41,002 bases of DNA from Clostridia bacterium (GCA_014804995.1 JAAUYS010000031.1:1-41002); one strand, 5' to 3'; shown: positions 24,821 through 31,739, counted from the stretch's first letter. Made by a program: numbers and translations. Notes: generated from the letters alone by a model not told the origin.

Positions 24821-25068
24821 TGCAAAGTTACTGCATCCGGGAGAATCGGCAAGTATCGCTTCGCTTTCCATATTCTTCACTCCCGTGAGCCTCCATATTT
24901 TTTCGTTCCTCAAAAATAGGTATCCCGGTAGTTCCGAATATTTCACACTTGCCTTACTTCTCCCTATTGTCCGCAGTGTGGATTGCATGTAAAACGGCGA
25001 TCCCTGCCGGAGAAGCTCTAACGAGCTAAACAAAAGGGAAAAGAATTGAACATTAAACTTTTGGAACT
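24821..25068 (+). ncRNA. Structured leader, copy 1 (ahead of PcfK/PcfJ cluster)
   Basis: This gene-free stretch is similar in sequence and base pairing to 30064-30320. Paired arms seen here: ACTGC/GCAGT (24830-24834 with 24973-24977), GGGAGAA/TTCTCCC (24839-24845 with 24958-24964), GGCAAGT/ACTTGCC (24848-24854 with 24947-24953) and TATTTTT/AAAAATA within 24893-24920. Near the 3' end are a CGGC/GCCG hairpin, an AGCTC-N4-GAGCT hairpin and the box CAAAAGGGAAAAGAATTG, then the gene starts at 25069. Several pairs differ from copy 2 by compensating changes. The first bases also contain a minus-strand TTG-N19-TAACTTTG promoter match. It could be a cis-regulatory RNA leader or a divergent control region. 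Confidence 0.6.
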
Positions 25069-25557
25069 ATGCACAGCTTAATTTTTCAAGTCAACACAAA
25101 TCCTATCCATAAGGAGGATTTCATTAATCCCGATAGAATCAATGAGGGAGAAATGGCGTACATAGACTATGCGTCAGAACTCAATGAAACCGAACGAAAG
25201 CACCATATCAAGAGGATAGTGGAGAATCTACTTCCCAAAGGAATGTTCACCCTCAATCCCGACGGAGAGTCTGCAACCTATAAGGGGGGATATACAGAGT
25301 GGAGTAAGGAGTATGCAAAGAGAATCCACGAGAGAGCCAATGCAATCAATCCCTGCAATCTGATGAAGGGAGTGGGTCCAGTGTGGCAGTTGCAGAAATA
25401 TATCCTAAATCCACTCGCGACCGATTGTCTTTTTGTTTCAGCTTTCTATGGAGGAGAAGGAACTGCTGAGCGTTCACGTTCACTTATGAAGATTGTAAGT
25501 GAATTGACTATCGGTCAGAAACTCTATTTCGGAGCAGTTTTAGACTATCATTTCTAA
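25069..25557 (+). CDS. Hypothetical protein of the PcfJ/PcfK cluster
   Basis: A 162-residue soluble protein, first gene after structured leader copy 1. It begins MHSLIFQVNTNPIHKEDFIN and contains TYKGGYTEWSKEYAKRIHER and YFGAVLDYHF. I associate it with proteins accompanying PcfK/PcfJ in Bacteroidetes elements, but I know no function. A 31-bp separation from the next gene suggests cotranscription with 25569-27596. Confidence 0.72.
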   Translation: MHSLIFQVNTNPIHKEDFINPDRINEGEMAYIDYASELNETERKHHIKRIVENLLPKGMFTLNPDGESATYKGGYTEWSKEYAKRIHERANAINPCNLMKGVGPVWQLQKYILNPLATDCLFVSAFYGGEGTAERSRSLMKIVSELTIGQKLYFGAVLDYHF

Positions 25558-25568
25558 ATTCATACCTT

Positions 25569-25805
25569 ATGGAGTTTTTCATAGAACCTATTCCTGTATG
25601 GGCTATGTGCTATCTCATTAACGGAGATAGCACAGGCTTAACAGACCAAGAAAAAGCACTTGCCGATGATTGGTGGGAGGGGAATAATGTACAGAATATA
25701 AGTCCGGCATCTGATAATAATGGGACTATACACCCATATTTCACACATTATCCGGCTTTCGGTTTACCCACAGACGTATTGGAATGTAATGTAATGACTT
25801 TTTAA
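25569..25805 (+). CDS. Small acidic hypothetical protein, 78 aa
   Basis: A 78-residue acidic protein, MEFFIEPIPVWAMCYLINGD then STGLTDQEKALADDWWEGNN. The Y-L-I-N-G-D ... L-T-D-x-E ... WW pattern recalls the DUF6926-like proteins of Bacteroidetes mobile elements; this is recalled, not tested. It sits between the 162-aa protein and PcfK with short spacings, so it is part of the same cassette. Confidence 0.65.
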   Translation: MEFFIEPIPVWAMCYLINGDSTGLTDQEKALADDWWEGNNVQNISPASDNNGTIHPYFTHYPAFGLPTDVLECNVMTF

Positions 25806-25824
25806 TCTTTTAGCACAAGGAACT

Positions 25825-26319
25825 ATGAACGAGATTAAGGGTTCAACCCAAACTACACCCACCGCGACTAAGCAGGAGGGAACAAAGAAACTGCCGAGAG
25901 GTACCGAGCGTTTCGGAGTAGTTATCAAGGCTTATCTTGATAAGAGAGCCGAAGAAGATGAACTGTTCAAGGCTAAGTATGAAGCCGTGAACCGACCGAT
26001 TGAGGATATTGTGGCTTATATCATATCGGAGGTTCAGAGGTCGGGAGTGTGTGGCTGGACTGATGATGAAGTGTTCTCGTTTGCCGTCCATGCAGCCGAG
26101 GAAGCCGAGTTGAAGATACCCGATATGAAACATTGTCAAGTTGTGGTGAACCACCATATAGAACTGACGGAGGAAGAGAAAGCGGAGCAGAGAGCGTTGG
26201 CGTTGAAACGATTTCAGGAGGAAGAGTTGGCTAAGGTCAGAGCGCGTAATGCCAAACCAAAAGCAGTCAAACCACAAACACAATCAACCCCCATTCCTTC
26301 ACTTTTTGATGATTTCTGA
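25825..26319 (+). CDS. pcfK: PcfK-like protein
   Basis: A 164-residue protein matching the PcfK family: FGVVIKAYLDKRAEEDELFK (about 31-50), EDIVAYIISEVQRSGVCGWT then DDEVFSFAVHAAEE (about 62-95), and CQVVVNHHIELTEEEKAEQ (about 105-123). The C-terminus, PIPSLFDDF, resembles a sliding-clamp-binding tail. PcfK is named from a conjugative plasmid of Enterococcus and accompanies PcfJ, though its biochemical role is unknown. It ends 2 bp before pcfJ. It starts with the same AAGGAACTATG context seen elsewhere in these cassettes. Confidence 0.88.
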   Translation: MNEIKGSTQTTPTATKQEGTKKLPRGTERFGVVIKAYLDKRAEEDELFKAKYEAVNRPIEDIVAYIISEVQRSGVCGWTDDEVFSFAVHAAEEAELKIPDMKHCQVVVNHHIELTEEEKAEQRALALKRFQEEELAKVRARNAKPKAVKPQTQSTPIPSLFDDF

Positions 26320-26321
26320 TT

Positions 26322-27596
26322 ATGAAGCCACGCACTCAATTTGAAAAGTTGGTCATGATTTCAAATACGAAACTTGCCGACATCACTCCCAAAGCCTATG
26401 ATTGGGCGGTTAGGACACAGATACACCACATCGCTTTCCGCACATCCGGCTCCAAATGCACTTGCGGAGACTGCGGGCACAAATTCAACTATAAGGGAAA
26501 AGGGAAAAGTATCAAATGCCCCCATTGTGGTAGAGTGGTTCATATAATTGACACCAATAAACGCATCTTTTTCCCTTCCGCCTATTTCAATACGACAGAG
26601 GTAGTGGATGAAATGCAGGTTTTAAGGACATACCGATTGAACGCCACATACAGGAAAGGGTTAGTAAGTGATTTTGAAGTCATAGAGGTATGCCGTCTAT
26701 GGCTCAATTCCAAAGGTCAAACCGCAGTCACTTCCCGAAAGAGGTCACTGGGTTATTATCTTGACAATTTCAACTGGAGTTCGGAGATTGAACTTAGAAG
26801 TCTGTCAGAGGTCTATATCACACTTTCCGACTGCAACACATATCATCGTTATTCCGCTATTCCGGAATTAAGAAGAAATGGACTCAAAGGGTCTATTCCT
26901 TATTGCAATCCATTCCTGCTGATGAAGTATCTTCTTACTGATTCAAGGATTGAAACTTTAATGAAGGGAGGTCATATTAAGGCAGTGAGATTCTTCACTG
27001 ACAATCATCACCGTCTCAAAAATTGTTGGGAGTCGCTTAAAGTGGCTTACCGAAAAGGATATGAGCCTTCCGACTATGCCCTATGGTGCGATACAATCTC
27101 TATTCTTGATAAGTTGGGAAAAGACATCCGGAGTCCGAAGTATATCTGTCCCGACAATTTGAAGGAAGCTCACGACCATTGGAGCAGTAAGTATCTTAGA
27201 GCCGAGAAAATCTTAAAAGACCGGGAGCAGATGATTAGGGCAAAAAAAGACGAGAAGAATTTTATCACTGCCAAGAGCCGTTACTTCAATATTGTAATCA
27301 AGGATTCCGATATTACCATTTCCGTACTTAACTCAATAGAAGAATATCGAGCCGAGGGGGAAGCAATGCACCATTGTGTATTCTCCGCATCCTACTATAA
27401 TATCCCCGATTCAGTCATACTATCTGCACGCGATAAAGACGGCAGGAGGATTGAGACCATTGAGTTCTCACTTACGCAGGGGAAGGTAGTACAGAGCCGG
27501 GGAGTCTGCAATAAGAACACTGAATTTCACGACCGCATCGTTAGTCTTGTGAATAATAACGCATTCCTTTTTGAGAAAGCAAAAGAGAGTGCGTAG
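26322..27596 (+). CDS. pcfJ: PcfJ-like protein
   Basis: A 424-residue protein. An N-terminal zinc ribbon (CTCGDCGHKFNYKGKGKSIK then CPHCGRVVH, about residues 46-74) precedes the PcfJ-like body. Near the C-terminus EEYRAEGEAMHHCVFSASYY and VILSARDKDGRRIETIEFSL (about 343-388) form the most diagnostic PcfJ block, with the conserved MHHC. The function of PcfJ is not established; the ribbon suggests nucleic-acid binding. It is the last gene of the cassette, followed by a terminator at 27622. Confidence 0.9.
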   Translation: MKPRTQFEKLVMISNTKLADITPKAYDWAVRTQIHHIAFRTSGSKCTCGDCGHKFNYKGKGKSIKCPHCGRVVHIIDTNKRIFFPSAYFNTTEVVDEMQVLRTYRLNATYRKGLVSDFEVIEVCRLWLNSKGQTAVTSRKRSLGYYLDNFNWSSEIELRSLSEVYITLSDCNTYHRYSAIPELRRNGLKGSIPYCNPFLLMKYLLTDSRIETLMKGGHIKAVRFFTDNHHRLKNCWESLKVAYRKGYEPSDYALWCDTISILDKLGKDIRSPKYICPDNLKEAHDHWSSKYLRAEKILKDREQMIRAKKDEKNFITAKSRYFNIVIKDSDITISVLNSIEEYRAEGEAMHHCVFSASYYNIPDSVILSARDKDGRRIETIEFSLTQGKVVQSRGVCNKNTEFHDRIVSLVNNNAFLFEKAKESA

Positions 27597-27621
27597 ATAG
27601 TTCCTTTAATGTTCTGTAAGT

Positions 27622-27657
27622 CCTGTCTGCATCGGGAGGTGCGGACAGGTATTTTTC
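27622..27657 (+). terminator. Terminator after pcfJ
   Basis: A 10-bp stem, CCTGTCTGCA (27622-27631) with TGCGGACAGG (27640-27649), one G-T pair, followed by TATTTTTC. It separates the PcfK/PcfJ cassette from the parA unit. Confidence 0.85.
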
Positions 27658-27676
27658 TTATTCTTAAGGAAATTAA

Positions 27677-27744
27677 TTAGTAAACTAATAATCTGTTTTA
27701 TTGGTAAACTAATAATAAAATATCAAATATTTTTTGTATCTTTG
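27677..27744 (+). promoter_or_regulatory. parA promoter with two TTAGTAAACTAA-type operators
   Basis: Two near-identical 16-bp sites, TTAGTAAACTAATAAT (27677-27692) and TTGGTAAACTAATAAT (27701-27716), are spaced 24 bp apart. The core TTAGT-AA-ACTAA is a palindrome. A -7 box TATCTTTG is at 27737-27744, 22 bp before the parA ATG. No good -33 element is visible, which would suit a regulated promoter. A further copy follows parA at 28516-28527. Confidence 0.65.
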
Positions 27745-27765
27745 TAAATAAATAACACCATTCTT

Positions 27766-28515
27766 ATGTCAACAAAAATCATAACCATAGCCAATCATAA
27801 AGGCGGTGTCGGGAAAACTACTTCGACCGCTTCGATCGGTTCGGCACTCGCCATCCGTGGAAAGAAAGTTCTGCTGATCGACCTTGACGCACAGCAGAAT
27901 CTTTCCTTTACCCTCACTCAGAATGAAGACCCGGAGCGGAGCGTTTATGACGCTCTTGTGAAGGATGAGCCGTTGCCGATTGTCAAGGTAAGGGAGAATC
28001 TTGACCTCGTTCCGGCTTCTCTGGAACTTGCGAGAGCGGAGATTGATATGGCTACCAAGATTGCGCGTGAGGGAATACTGAAATCTCTTCTGGAGGAACA
28101 TCAAGCCAATTACGATTATATCCTGATTGATTGCCCTCCCTCTTTGGGAATAGTCACGACAAATGCGCTTGTGGCATCTGATGAATTGTTTATACCCCTT
28201 ACAGCCGAGGCTCTGCCTCTGAAGGGTCTGACAATGCTCGATGATGTGGTTAACGAGGTCAGGAAAAGAGTAAACCCGAATCTCAAATTGGGTGGTGTGT
28301 TCTTCACCCGGTTCAATAACCGAAAACTCAATAAGGAGGTGGTCTCGATGATAGAGAGTCGCTATGCCGAAAAGGTTTTCAAGACGAAGATTCGTGAGAA
28401 TATAGCGTTGGCTGAAATGCCATTGTCTGGACAATCAATCTTTGAGTATGACCCGAAAAGTAACGGAGCAGCCGACTATATGGCACTTGCAGACGAGATA
28501 CTTACGAGAAATTAA
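27766..28515 (+). CDS. parA: ParA-family partition ATPase
   Basis: A 249-residue ParA/Soj ATPase. The deviant Walker A KGGVGKTTSTAS is at about residues 9-20, Walker A' LLIDLDAQQNLS at about 36-47, and Walker B YILIDCPPSLG at about 118-128. There is no N-terminal HTH, so it is a small (type Ib or Soj-like) ParA; autoregulation would rely on another protein, likely the small ribbon-helix-helix protein downstream. It ensures inheritance of the element in its circular or plasmid form. Confidence 0.93.
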   Translation: MSTKIITIANHKGGVGKTTSTASIGSALAIRGKKVLLIDLDAQQNLSFTLTQNEDPERSVYDALVKDEPLPIVKVRENLDLVPASLELARAEIDMATKIAREGILKSLLEEHQANYDYILIDCPPSLGIVTTNALVASDELFIPLTAEALPLKGLTMLDDVVNEVRKRVNPNLKLGGVFFTRFNNRKLNKEVVSMIESRYAEKVFKTKIRENIALAEMPLSGQSIFEYDPKSNGAADYMALADEILTRN

Positions 28516-28579
28516 TTGGTAAACTAAATTATTAATCATATTTCCGACTTGATTGTTTGTAATAAAGCAATCAAGTTGG
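28516..28579 (+). promoter_or_regulatory. Intergenic operator and hairpin between parA and its partner
   Basis: TTGGTAAACTAA at 28516-28527 overlaps the end of parA's 3' flank and repeats the operator found before parA. A 12-bp inverted repeat follows (28544-28555 with 28568-28579, CCGACTTGATTG against CAATCAAGTTGG), with a 12-nt loop. This may be a centromere or operator site for the partition proteins (inference). Confidence 0.5.
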
Positions 28580-28595
28580 ATAATCATAATGTAAT

Positions 28596-28970
28596 ATGGG
28601 AAAGAAAAACTTGGCTTCTCTGATGAACGGCATTATGGGAGAGCCTAATCAGGAAGTGATAAAATCCGATAATCAGTTGATTGAACCGTCTGCAGAGCCG
28701 GAATCTTTGGAAGTAACAGAGGAGATGAAGGAGAATCTGGAGACTAAACGATACAGAAATGTTGGGAGACCGAAGAAAGGAACAACCACTTCAAAGAAAG
28801 AGGAAACTCGTGCTACTTTTATTGTTGATCCGGAATTAATCCGTAAGCTAAAATACATCTCACTTGTTGAGAGCAGCCTTCTGAAAGATATTATTTCTGA
28901 AGCACTGACCGGTTACATCAATGAGTGGGAAGAGGAGAATGGAAAGATTAAACTACCGAAGAAGAAATGA
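28596..28970 (+). CDS. Ribbon-helix-helix-like partner of ParA
   Basis: A 124-residue protein. The N-terminal 50 residues are acidic and probably unstructured. Residues 50-70 are basic (YRNVGRPKKGTTTSKKEE), then RATFIVDPELIRKLKYISLV and SSLLKDIISEALTGYINEWE form a strand-helix-helix pattern typical of RHH DNA-binding domains. Bacteroidetes elements often place such a protein after parA, where it would act as ParB/ParG-like centromere-binding factor and repressor. It overlaps the next gene by 4 bp (ATGA). Confidence 0.8.
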   Translation: MGKKNLASLMNGIMGEPNQEVIKSDNQLIEPSAEPESLEVTEEMKENLETKRYRNVGRPKKGTTTSKKEETRATFIVDPELIRKLKYISLVESSLLKDIISEALTGYINEWEEENGKIKLPKKK

Positions 28971-29341
28971 CTTTCGATAACTTAAGAGCAGCAGAAGATA
29001 AAGCTGCAAATGCGATGCTCTCTTTTGTGAAATCAAATAGACGTGCCCCATCCGATGAGGAAAAGAAAACAGTACTCAATGCTCTGAGACTGGCAGGAAG
29101 TCCCAAATACTGGAGGATTGAAGCACTACAGATACTCAGATACTGCATAACCAGTACCTCTCGCCCCGAATTAAAGAAAATTGAGGTAGCAATAATAAGT
29201 ATTGTCTATGCCACTGAGGAGTGGCGATTATTTGGAAGACTAATTGCTCCGCAGGTCGGCAGTAATGGTGACGAACCATATAAATGTGGCGCCACCATTT
29301 TCTGCCACTTGGAAGATAAAGCTGGTGTGATTGCTCCGTGA
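28967..29341 (+). CDS. Hypothetical protein of the parA operon; C-terminus lies in repeat A
   Basis: A 124-residue protein starting within the previous stop codon (ATGA). The first 85 residues (MTFDNLRAAEDKAANAMLSF, LNALRLAGSPKYWRIEALQI) form a helical domain. The last 38 residues, from about 29225 to the stop at 29339-29341, are encoded by the repeat that recurs without coding capacity at 29571. The original C-terminus may therefore have been replaced or extended by the repeat. Family unknown. Confidence 0.65.
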   Translation: MTFDNLRAAEDKAANAMLSFVKSNRRAPSDEEKKTVLNALRLAGSPKYWRIEALQILRYCITSTSRPELKKIEVAIISIVYATEEWRLFGRLIAPQVGSNGDEPYKCGATIFCHLEDKAGVIAP

Positions 29342-29485
29342 TTCTCTCCGAGCAATCTTTCACCGATATATTTAGACTATAAGCCGTTCCGAATATTGTC
29401 AGTAACGCCGAAAAGACCAAGGTTCGCAAGCTTCACTTTGTTCTTTTCCGCGTCGCTGACTTATGAAGATTTAATCTGAATCGAA
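29225..29485 (+). repeat. Direct repeat A, about 260 bp
   Basis: This copy runs from CGATTATTTGGAAGAC to TTTAATCTGAATCGAA and closely matches 29571-29834, with substitutions and a few small indels, many placed in hairpin stems. Its first part encodes the end of the gene at 28967. It includes the second, third and fourth hairpins of module A. Confidence 0.88.
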
Positions 29486-29570
29486 TACACGTCTGAATCG
29501 GTAACTAATCTGAAACGAATATTTGCCGGCACTCCCCAGTCATAGGTTGACACTTATGACTGAGGTGTGC

Positions 29571-29834
29571 CGATTGTTTGGAAGACTAACTACTCCGTAG
29601 GTCGGCAGCAATGGTGACGAACCATATAAATGTGGCGCCACCATTTCACTGCCATTTGGGAGAAAAAATAGGTGAAGATTGCTCCGTGATTCTCACCGAG
29701 CAATACTTCACCGATTTATACAGGAAAGTAAGCCGATTCCGAATTATCAGCAACGCCGAAAAGAACAAGGTTCGCTGAGCTTCACTTTGTTCTTTTCCGC
29801 GTCCCTGACTTACGGTGATTTAATCTGAATCGAA
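29571..29834 (+). repeat. Direct repeat B, about 264 bp
   Basis: Second copy of the direct repeat. The frame used by the gene at 28967 is closed here by a TAG shortly after the start, so this copy is non-coding. In the third hairpin the flanks are more fully paired (GGTGAAG with CTTCACC) than in copy A, suggesting that the structure, not the protein, is conserved. Confidence 0.88.
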
Positions 29835-30063
29835 GACTTTTCCCGGTAATTCACCCAATGCATCTCATAGAGTGAATTGCCGGATTATCATAAGTCGTCT
29901 AATCGCAGTACGACTTCAGTAATGATACCGAAACATCCCGAAGTTCCGTTACACTTCACTTCGGCTTCTTTCCGTATCATCACCATTCTTTTGAATACCC
30001 CGATATCCTTACTTTCTAATTCTCTTGTGAGAGATTGAGTCTCGACAGGGAGCTGTTTTTCTG

Positions 30064-30320
30064 TGCAAAGTTACTGCGGACAGGGGAAACTGCAAGTGAT
30101 CGCTACGCTTGCGGGCGAGGACTGCAACCGTGAGCCTCCCATTTTTATCGTGCCTCAAAAAATGGGTATCCCGGTTTTGTCCGCGCCTGCACACTTGCCT
30201 TTTTCTCCCTTTAGTCCGCAGTTTTTGACTTGCACGAAAAACGGCTTGCCCTGCCGAAGAAGCTCAACTGAGCTTCACAAAAGGGAAAAGAATTGGATTC
30301 AACCCTCTAAATTCAGAACT
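30064..30320 (+). ncRNA. Structured leader, copy 2 (ahead of small-gene cluster)
   Basis: Counterpart of 24821-25068. Pairings: ACTGCGGAC/GTCCGCAGT (30073-30081 with 30214-30222), GCAAGTG/CACTTGC (30092-30098 with 30192-30198), CCCATTTTT/AAAAATGGG (30138-30146 with 30158-30166), then CGGC/GCCG and AAGCTC-N4-GAGCTT hairpins and the same CAAAAGGGAAAAGAATTG box before the gene at 30321. CCGTGAGCCTCC and GGTATCCCGGT are identical in both copies. On the minus strand TTG-N19-TAACTTTG (30095-30066) fits a promoter in both copies. An open frame crosses the region, but the covarying pairing argues for a leader. Confidence 0.6.
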
Positions 30321-30464
30321 ATGGAACAAAAGATATTCACTTATAAGGGGAAGGGCTTCCTATCCACTATCAAGTTTTTGGCTCAGATACTATTAGTTAT
30401 GGGCGTATTCGGTATGCTCTACCTCTTACTTATTATCGGGTTTGCACTCGGCTTCACAATGTGA
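30321..30464 (+). CDS. Small membrane protein, 47 aa
   Basis: A 47-residue protein, MEQKIFTYKGKGFLSTIKFL followed by one long hydrophobic helix (about residues 18-45). It begins at ATG 30321, directly after leader copy 2, with the AACTATG start context also seen at 25069. An in-frame extension upstream to 30063 would run through the leader and is less likely. Function unknown. Confidence 0.62.
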   Translation: MEQKIFTYKGKGFLSTIKFLAQILLVMGVFGMLYLLLIIGFALGFTM

Positions 30465-30470
30465 TTCGCT

Positions 30471-30662
30471 ATGAGAGTAAAGAAAATGACCATTGAACAA
30501 GGGAGAGTGGCACAGTTAAGCCGATTCCCTAATTTCCACCGCACAGGAAGTGTGGCAGGAATGAAGAAACTTTACTATGGGGATAAATGCCTTTTGGTAA
30601 AGTGTGGCGATTACATCTACAATGTGTCGTCAGAACCCGAAATTTATAATCAAGCAAAGTAA
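30471..30662 (+). CDS. Small basic hypothetical protein, 63 aa
   Basis: A 63-residue protein (MRVKKMTIEQGRVAQLSRFP then NFHRTGSVAGMKKLYYGDKC), basic and soluble, with a beta-rich pattern (YYGDKCLLVKCGDYIYNV). It starts 6 bp after the upstream small membrane protein gene. I do not recognise it. The tight spacing supports a real operon gene. Confidence 0.58.
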   Translation: MRVKKMTIEQGRVAQLSRFPNFHRTGSVAGMKKLYYGDKCLLVKCGDYIYNVSSEPEIYNQAK

Positions 30663-30681
30663 TTCATAAATACAGAACAAT

Positions 30682-30849
30682 ATGGAACATGAAGTTTGCA
30701 AGAACTATGGGCGTCAGTGTGAATTGCTGACCCCATGGAGAGGCTACCGCAGAGGAACTATTGTAGGAATGAACGGCTACCGATATGTAGTTCAGTTCAG
30801 TAGTGGCGCGGAGATAGAGGTATATGAAGATGAAATAGAATTTGACTGA
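30682..30849 (+). CDS. Small hypothetical protein, 55 aa
   Basis: A 55-residue protein beginning MEHEVCKNYGRQCELLTPWR and ending EIEVYEDEIEFD. The middle (RGTIVGMNGYRYVVQFSSGA) looks like a small SH3-like or beta-barrel fold. ATG 30682 follows 19 bp after the previous gene; the stop at 30847-30849 is 1 bp before the next ATG. Too short for routine gene callers, but the spacing and composition support it. Confidence 0.58.
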   Translation: MEHEVCKNYGRQCELLTPWRGYRRGTIVGMNGYRYVVQFSSGAEIEVYEDEIEFD

Positions 30850-30850
30850 T

Positions 30851-31213
30851 ATGTGCAGATTACAGACACCACAACTGGAGGAAGCCTTAGAGGGCTTCCC
30901 CCTATATTCCCAAGACGGAAAGGGGAAGGAAGCTATATGTAGAGCGATTTTCGCACTCGGTTCAATCCGATGGTTTATACTTGAGGGGAACAGAGAGGGT
31001 GATGACACTATTATGTTCGGCATTGTCATAGGACTTCTTGAAGATGAATATGGTTACATATCACTTAATGAACTATCAAATATTGCGGTAGATATGACCG
31101 CTCGAGGTTTGGGAGTGCTGAAAGTGAGACAGCAGGAGAATTTTCCTCCAACTCACTTAAAGAAACTCCAAGACAAACGACTACAAGATTTCCTTGCAAG
31201 GTTTGAGAATTAA
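30851..31213 (+). CDS. DUF2958-like protein
   Basis: About 120 residues from ATG 30851. The pattern PLYSQDGKGKEAICRAIFAL, WFILEGNREGDDTIMFGIVI, GLLEDEYGYISLNELSNI is like DUF2958, a family of mobile-element proteins with an L-Y-x-Q N-terminal motif and a W-x-x-x-E-x...D-D-x-x-F-G-x-V-x-G core. The function of the family is unknown. The C-terminus is basic. Confidence 0.72.
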   Translation: MCRLQTPQLEEALEGFPLYSQDGKGKEAICRAIFALGSIRWFILEGNREGDDTIMFGIVIGLLEDEYGYISLNELSNIAVDMTARGLGVLKVRQQENFPPTHLKKLQDKRLQDFLARFEN

Positions 31214-31220
31214 TCAATCA

Positions 31221-31250
31221 GTCAGCCGTGAATCTCTCCTCACGGCTGAC
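31221..31250 (+). terminator. Perfect 11-bp hairpin after the DUF2958-like gene
   Basis: GTCAGCCGTGA (31221-31231) pairs fully with TCACGGCTGAC (31240-31250), with an 8-nt loop. The trailing sequence is only mildly T-rich (ACAACCCTTTTC), so it may be a weak terminator or an mRNA-stabilising hairpin inside the cluster. Confidence 0.5.
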
Positions 31251-31266
31251 ACAACCCTTTTCAAAA

Positions 31267-31581
31267 ATGTATATAGATGACTTGACAGACGCAATAGCAC
31301 ATTGTGCAGAAGCACAAGGATGGAATGTTGACGGAAAAACGTATTACCGTGAACAGTCTACCGAATTTGAGTTTTCCAAGTTCAGTCCTGCCGGTAGAGA
31401 TTTCTCTTTCAGTGTTACATTGAAGAACGCTGATTTTTCAGCTTTTATTAACGAGTTGGAAGATTTCTATGAAGGCTATGATGTCGATTACGAAACATAC
31501 ATCTGGCTTGACGATGAAGGACACGGAAAGAATGGCGCACCTACCGACTTCGAGATGTGCTTGAAGATATGGAAGCAATAG
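31267..31581 (+). CDS. Hypothetical acidic protein, 104 aa
   Basis: A 104-residue acidic protein from ATG 31267: MYIDDLTDAIAHCAEAQGWN, then FSVTLKNADFSAFINELEDF and YEGYDVDYETYIWLDDEGHG. The long run of acidic and aromatic residues with alternating strands resembles small mobile-element proteins of unknown function. An upstream in-frame start at 31228 would fall within the hairpin at 31221-31250, so 31267 is preferred. It overlaps a tiny following frame. Confidence 0.62.
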   Translation: MYIDDLTDAIAHCAEAQGWNVDGKTYYREQSTEFEFSKFSPAGRDFSFSVTLKNADFSAFINELEDFYEGYDVDYETYIWLDDEGHGKNGAPTDFEMCLKIWKQ

Positions 31582-31664
31582 AGAAGATGTTAGGTGAGCT
31601 TCTTGACTCAATTAGGAATCTGGAATTGTCGGAAGAGACAAAAGAATATCTTATCGGATACTAA
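31569..31664 (+). CDS. Possible tiny protein, 31 aa
   Basis: A 31-residue frame, MEAIEKMLGELLDSIRNLEL plus SEETKEYLIGY, starting inside the end of the preceding gene (stop at 31579-31581). It would form one amphipathic helix. The overlap is typical of coupled genes, but the length gives little statistical support. Confidence 0.35.
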   Translation: MEAIEKMLGELLDSIRNLELSEETKEYLIGY

Positions 31665-31739
31665 AATAATTATTAAATTTACAAAGGATAAATAAACTAA
31701 AACTGCCGAGCCAGCAGGATAAAAAAAGGTACAAAAGAT

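Larger units (their letters stand above)
29210..29979 (+). repeat. Array of three hairpin modules downstream of the parA operon
   Basis: A mostly gene-free stretch holding ordered inverted repeats. Module A: 29210-29225 (GCCACT/AGTGGC), 29264-29299 (AATGGTG/CACCATT), 29329-29357 (GATTGCTC/GAGCAATC), 29406-29452 (stem with GAAAAGA and TCTTTTC arms). Module B: 29528-29571 (CAGTCATA/TATGACTG), the second and third hairpins again, and 29754-29801. Module C, shorter: 29843-29883 (CCGGTAATTCAC/GTGAATTGCCGG), 29892-29916 (AAGTCGT/ACGACTT) and 29923-29979 (TGATAC/GTATCA with CCGAAGT/ACTTCGG). The last hairpin of each module shares loop words such as AAGTTCCG or AAGGTTCG and CTTCACTT. Candidate oriT, origin, centromere or structured RNA; I recognise no known family. 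Confidence 0.7.

Noticed and set aside
27769-28434. Long (221-codon) minus-strand open frame antisense to parA
   Set aside because: It is a mirror of a clear ParA coding frame, has no recognisable protein pattern and no promoter or neighbours on that strand.
29210-29979. Hairpin array as integron attC sites or a retron msr/msd
   Set aside because: No integron core-site layout flanking gene cassettes is seen, and no reverse transcriptase gene is near; the only intron signal is 29 kb away.
29210-29979. Hairpin array as a CRISPR array
   Set aside because: Repeats are about 260 bp and only two to three in number, with no spacer pattern and no cas genes.
30063-30320. N-terminal extension of the 47-aa membrane protein through the leader
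   Set aside because: The region pairs like an RNA and is shared with 24821-25068, where no such frame is kept; the start at 30321 fits the common AACTATG context.
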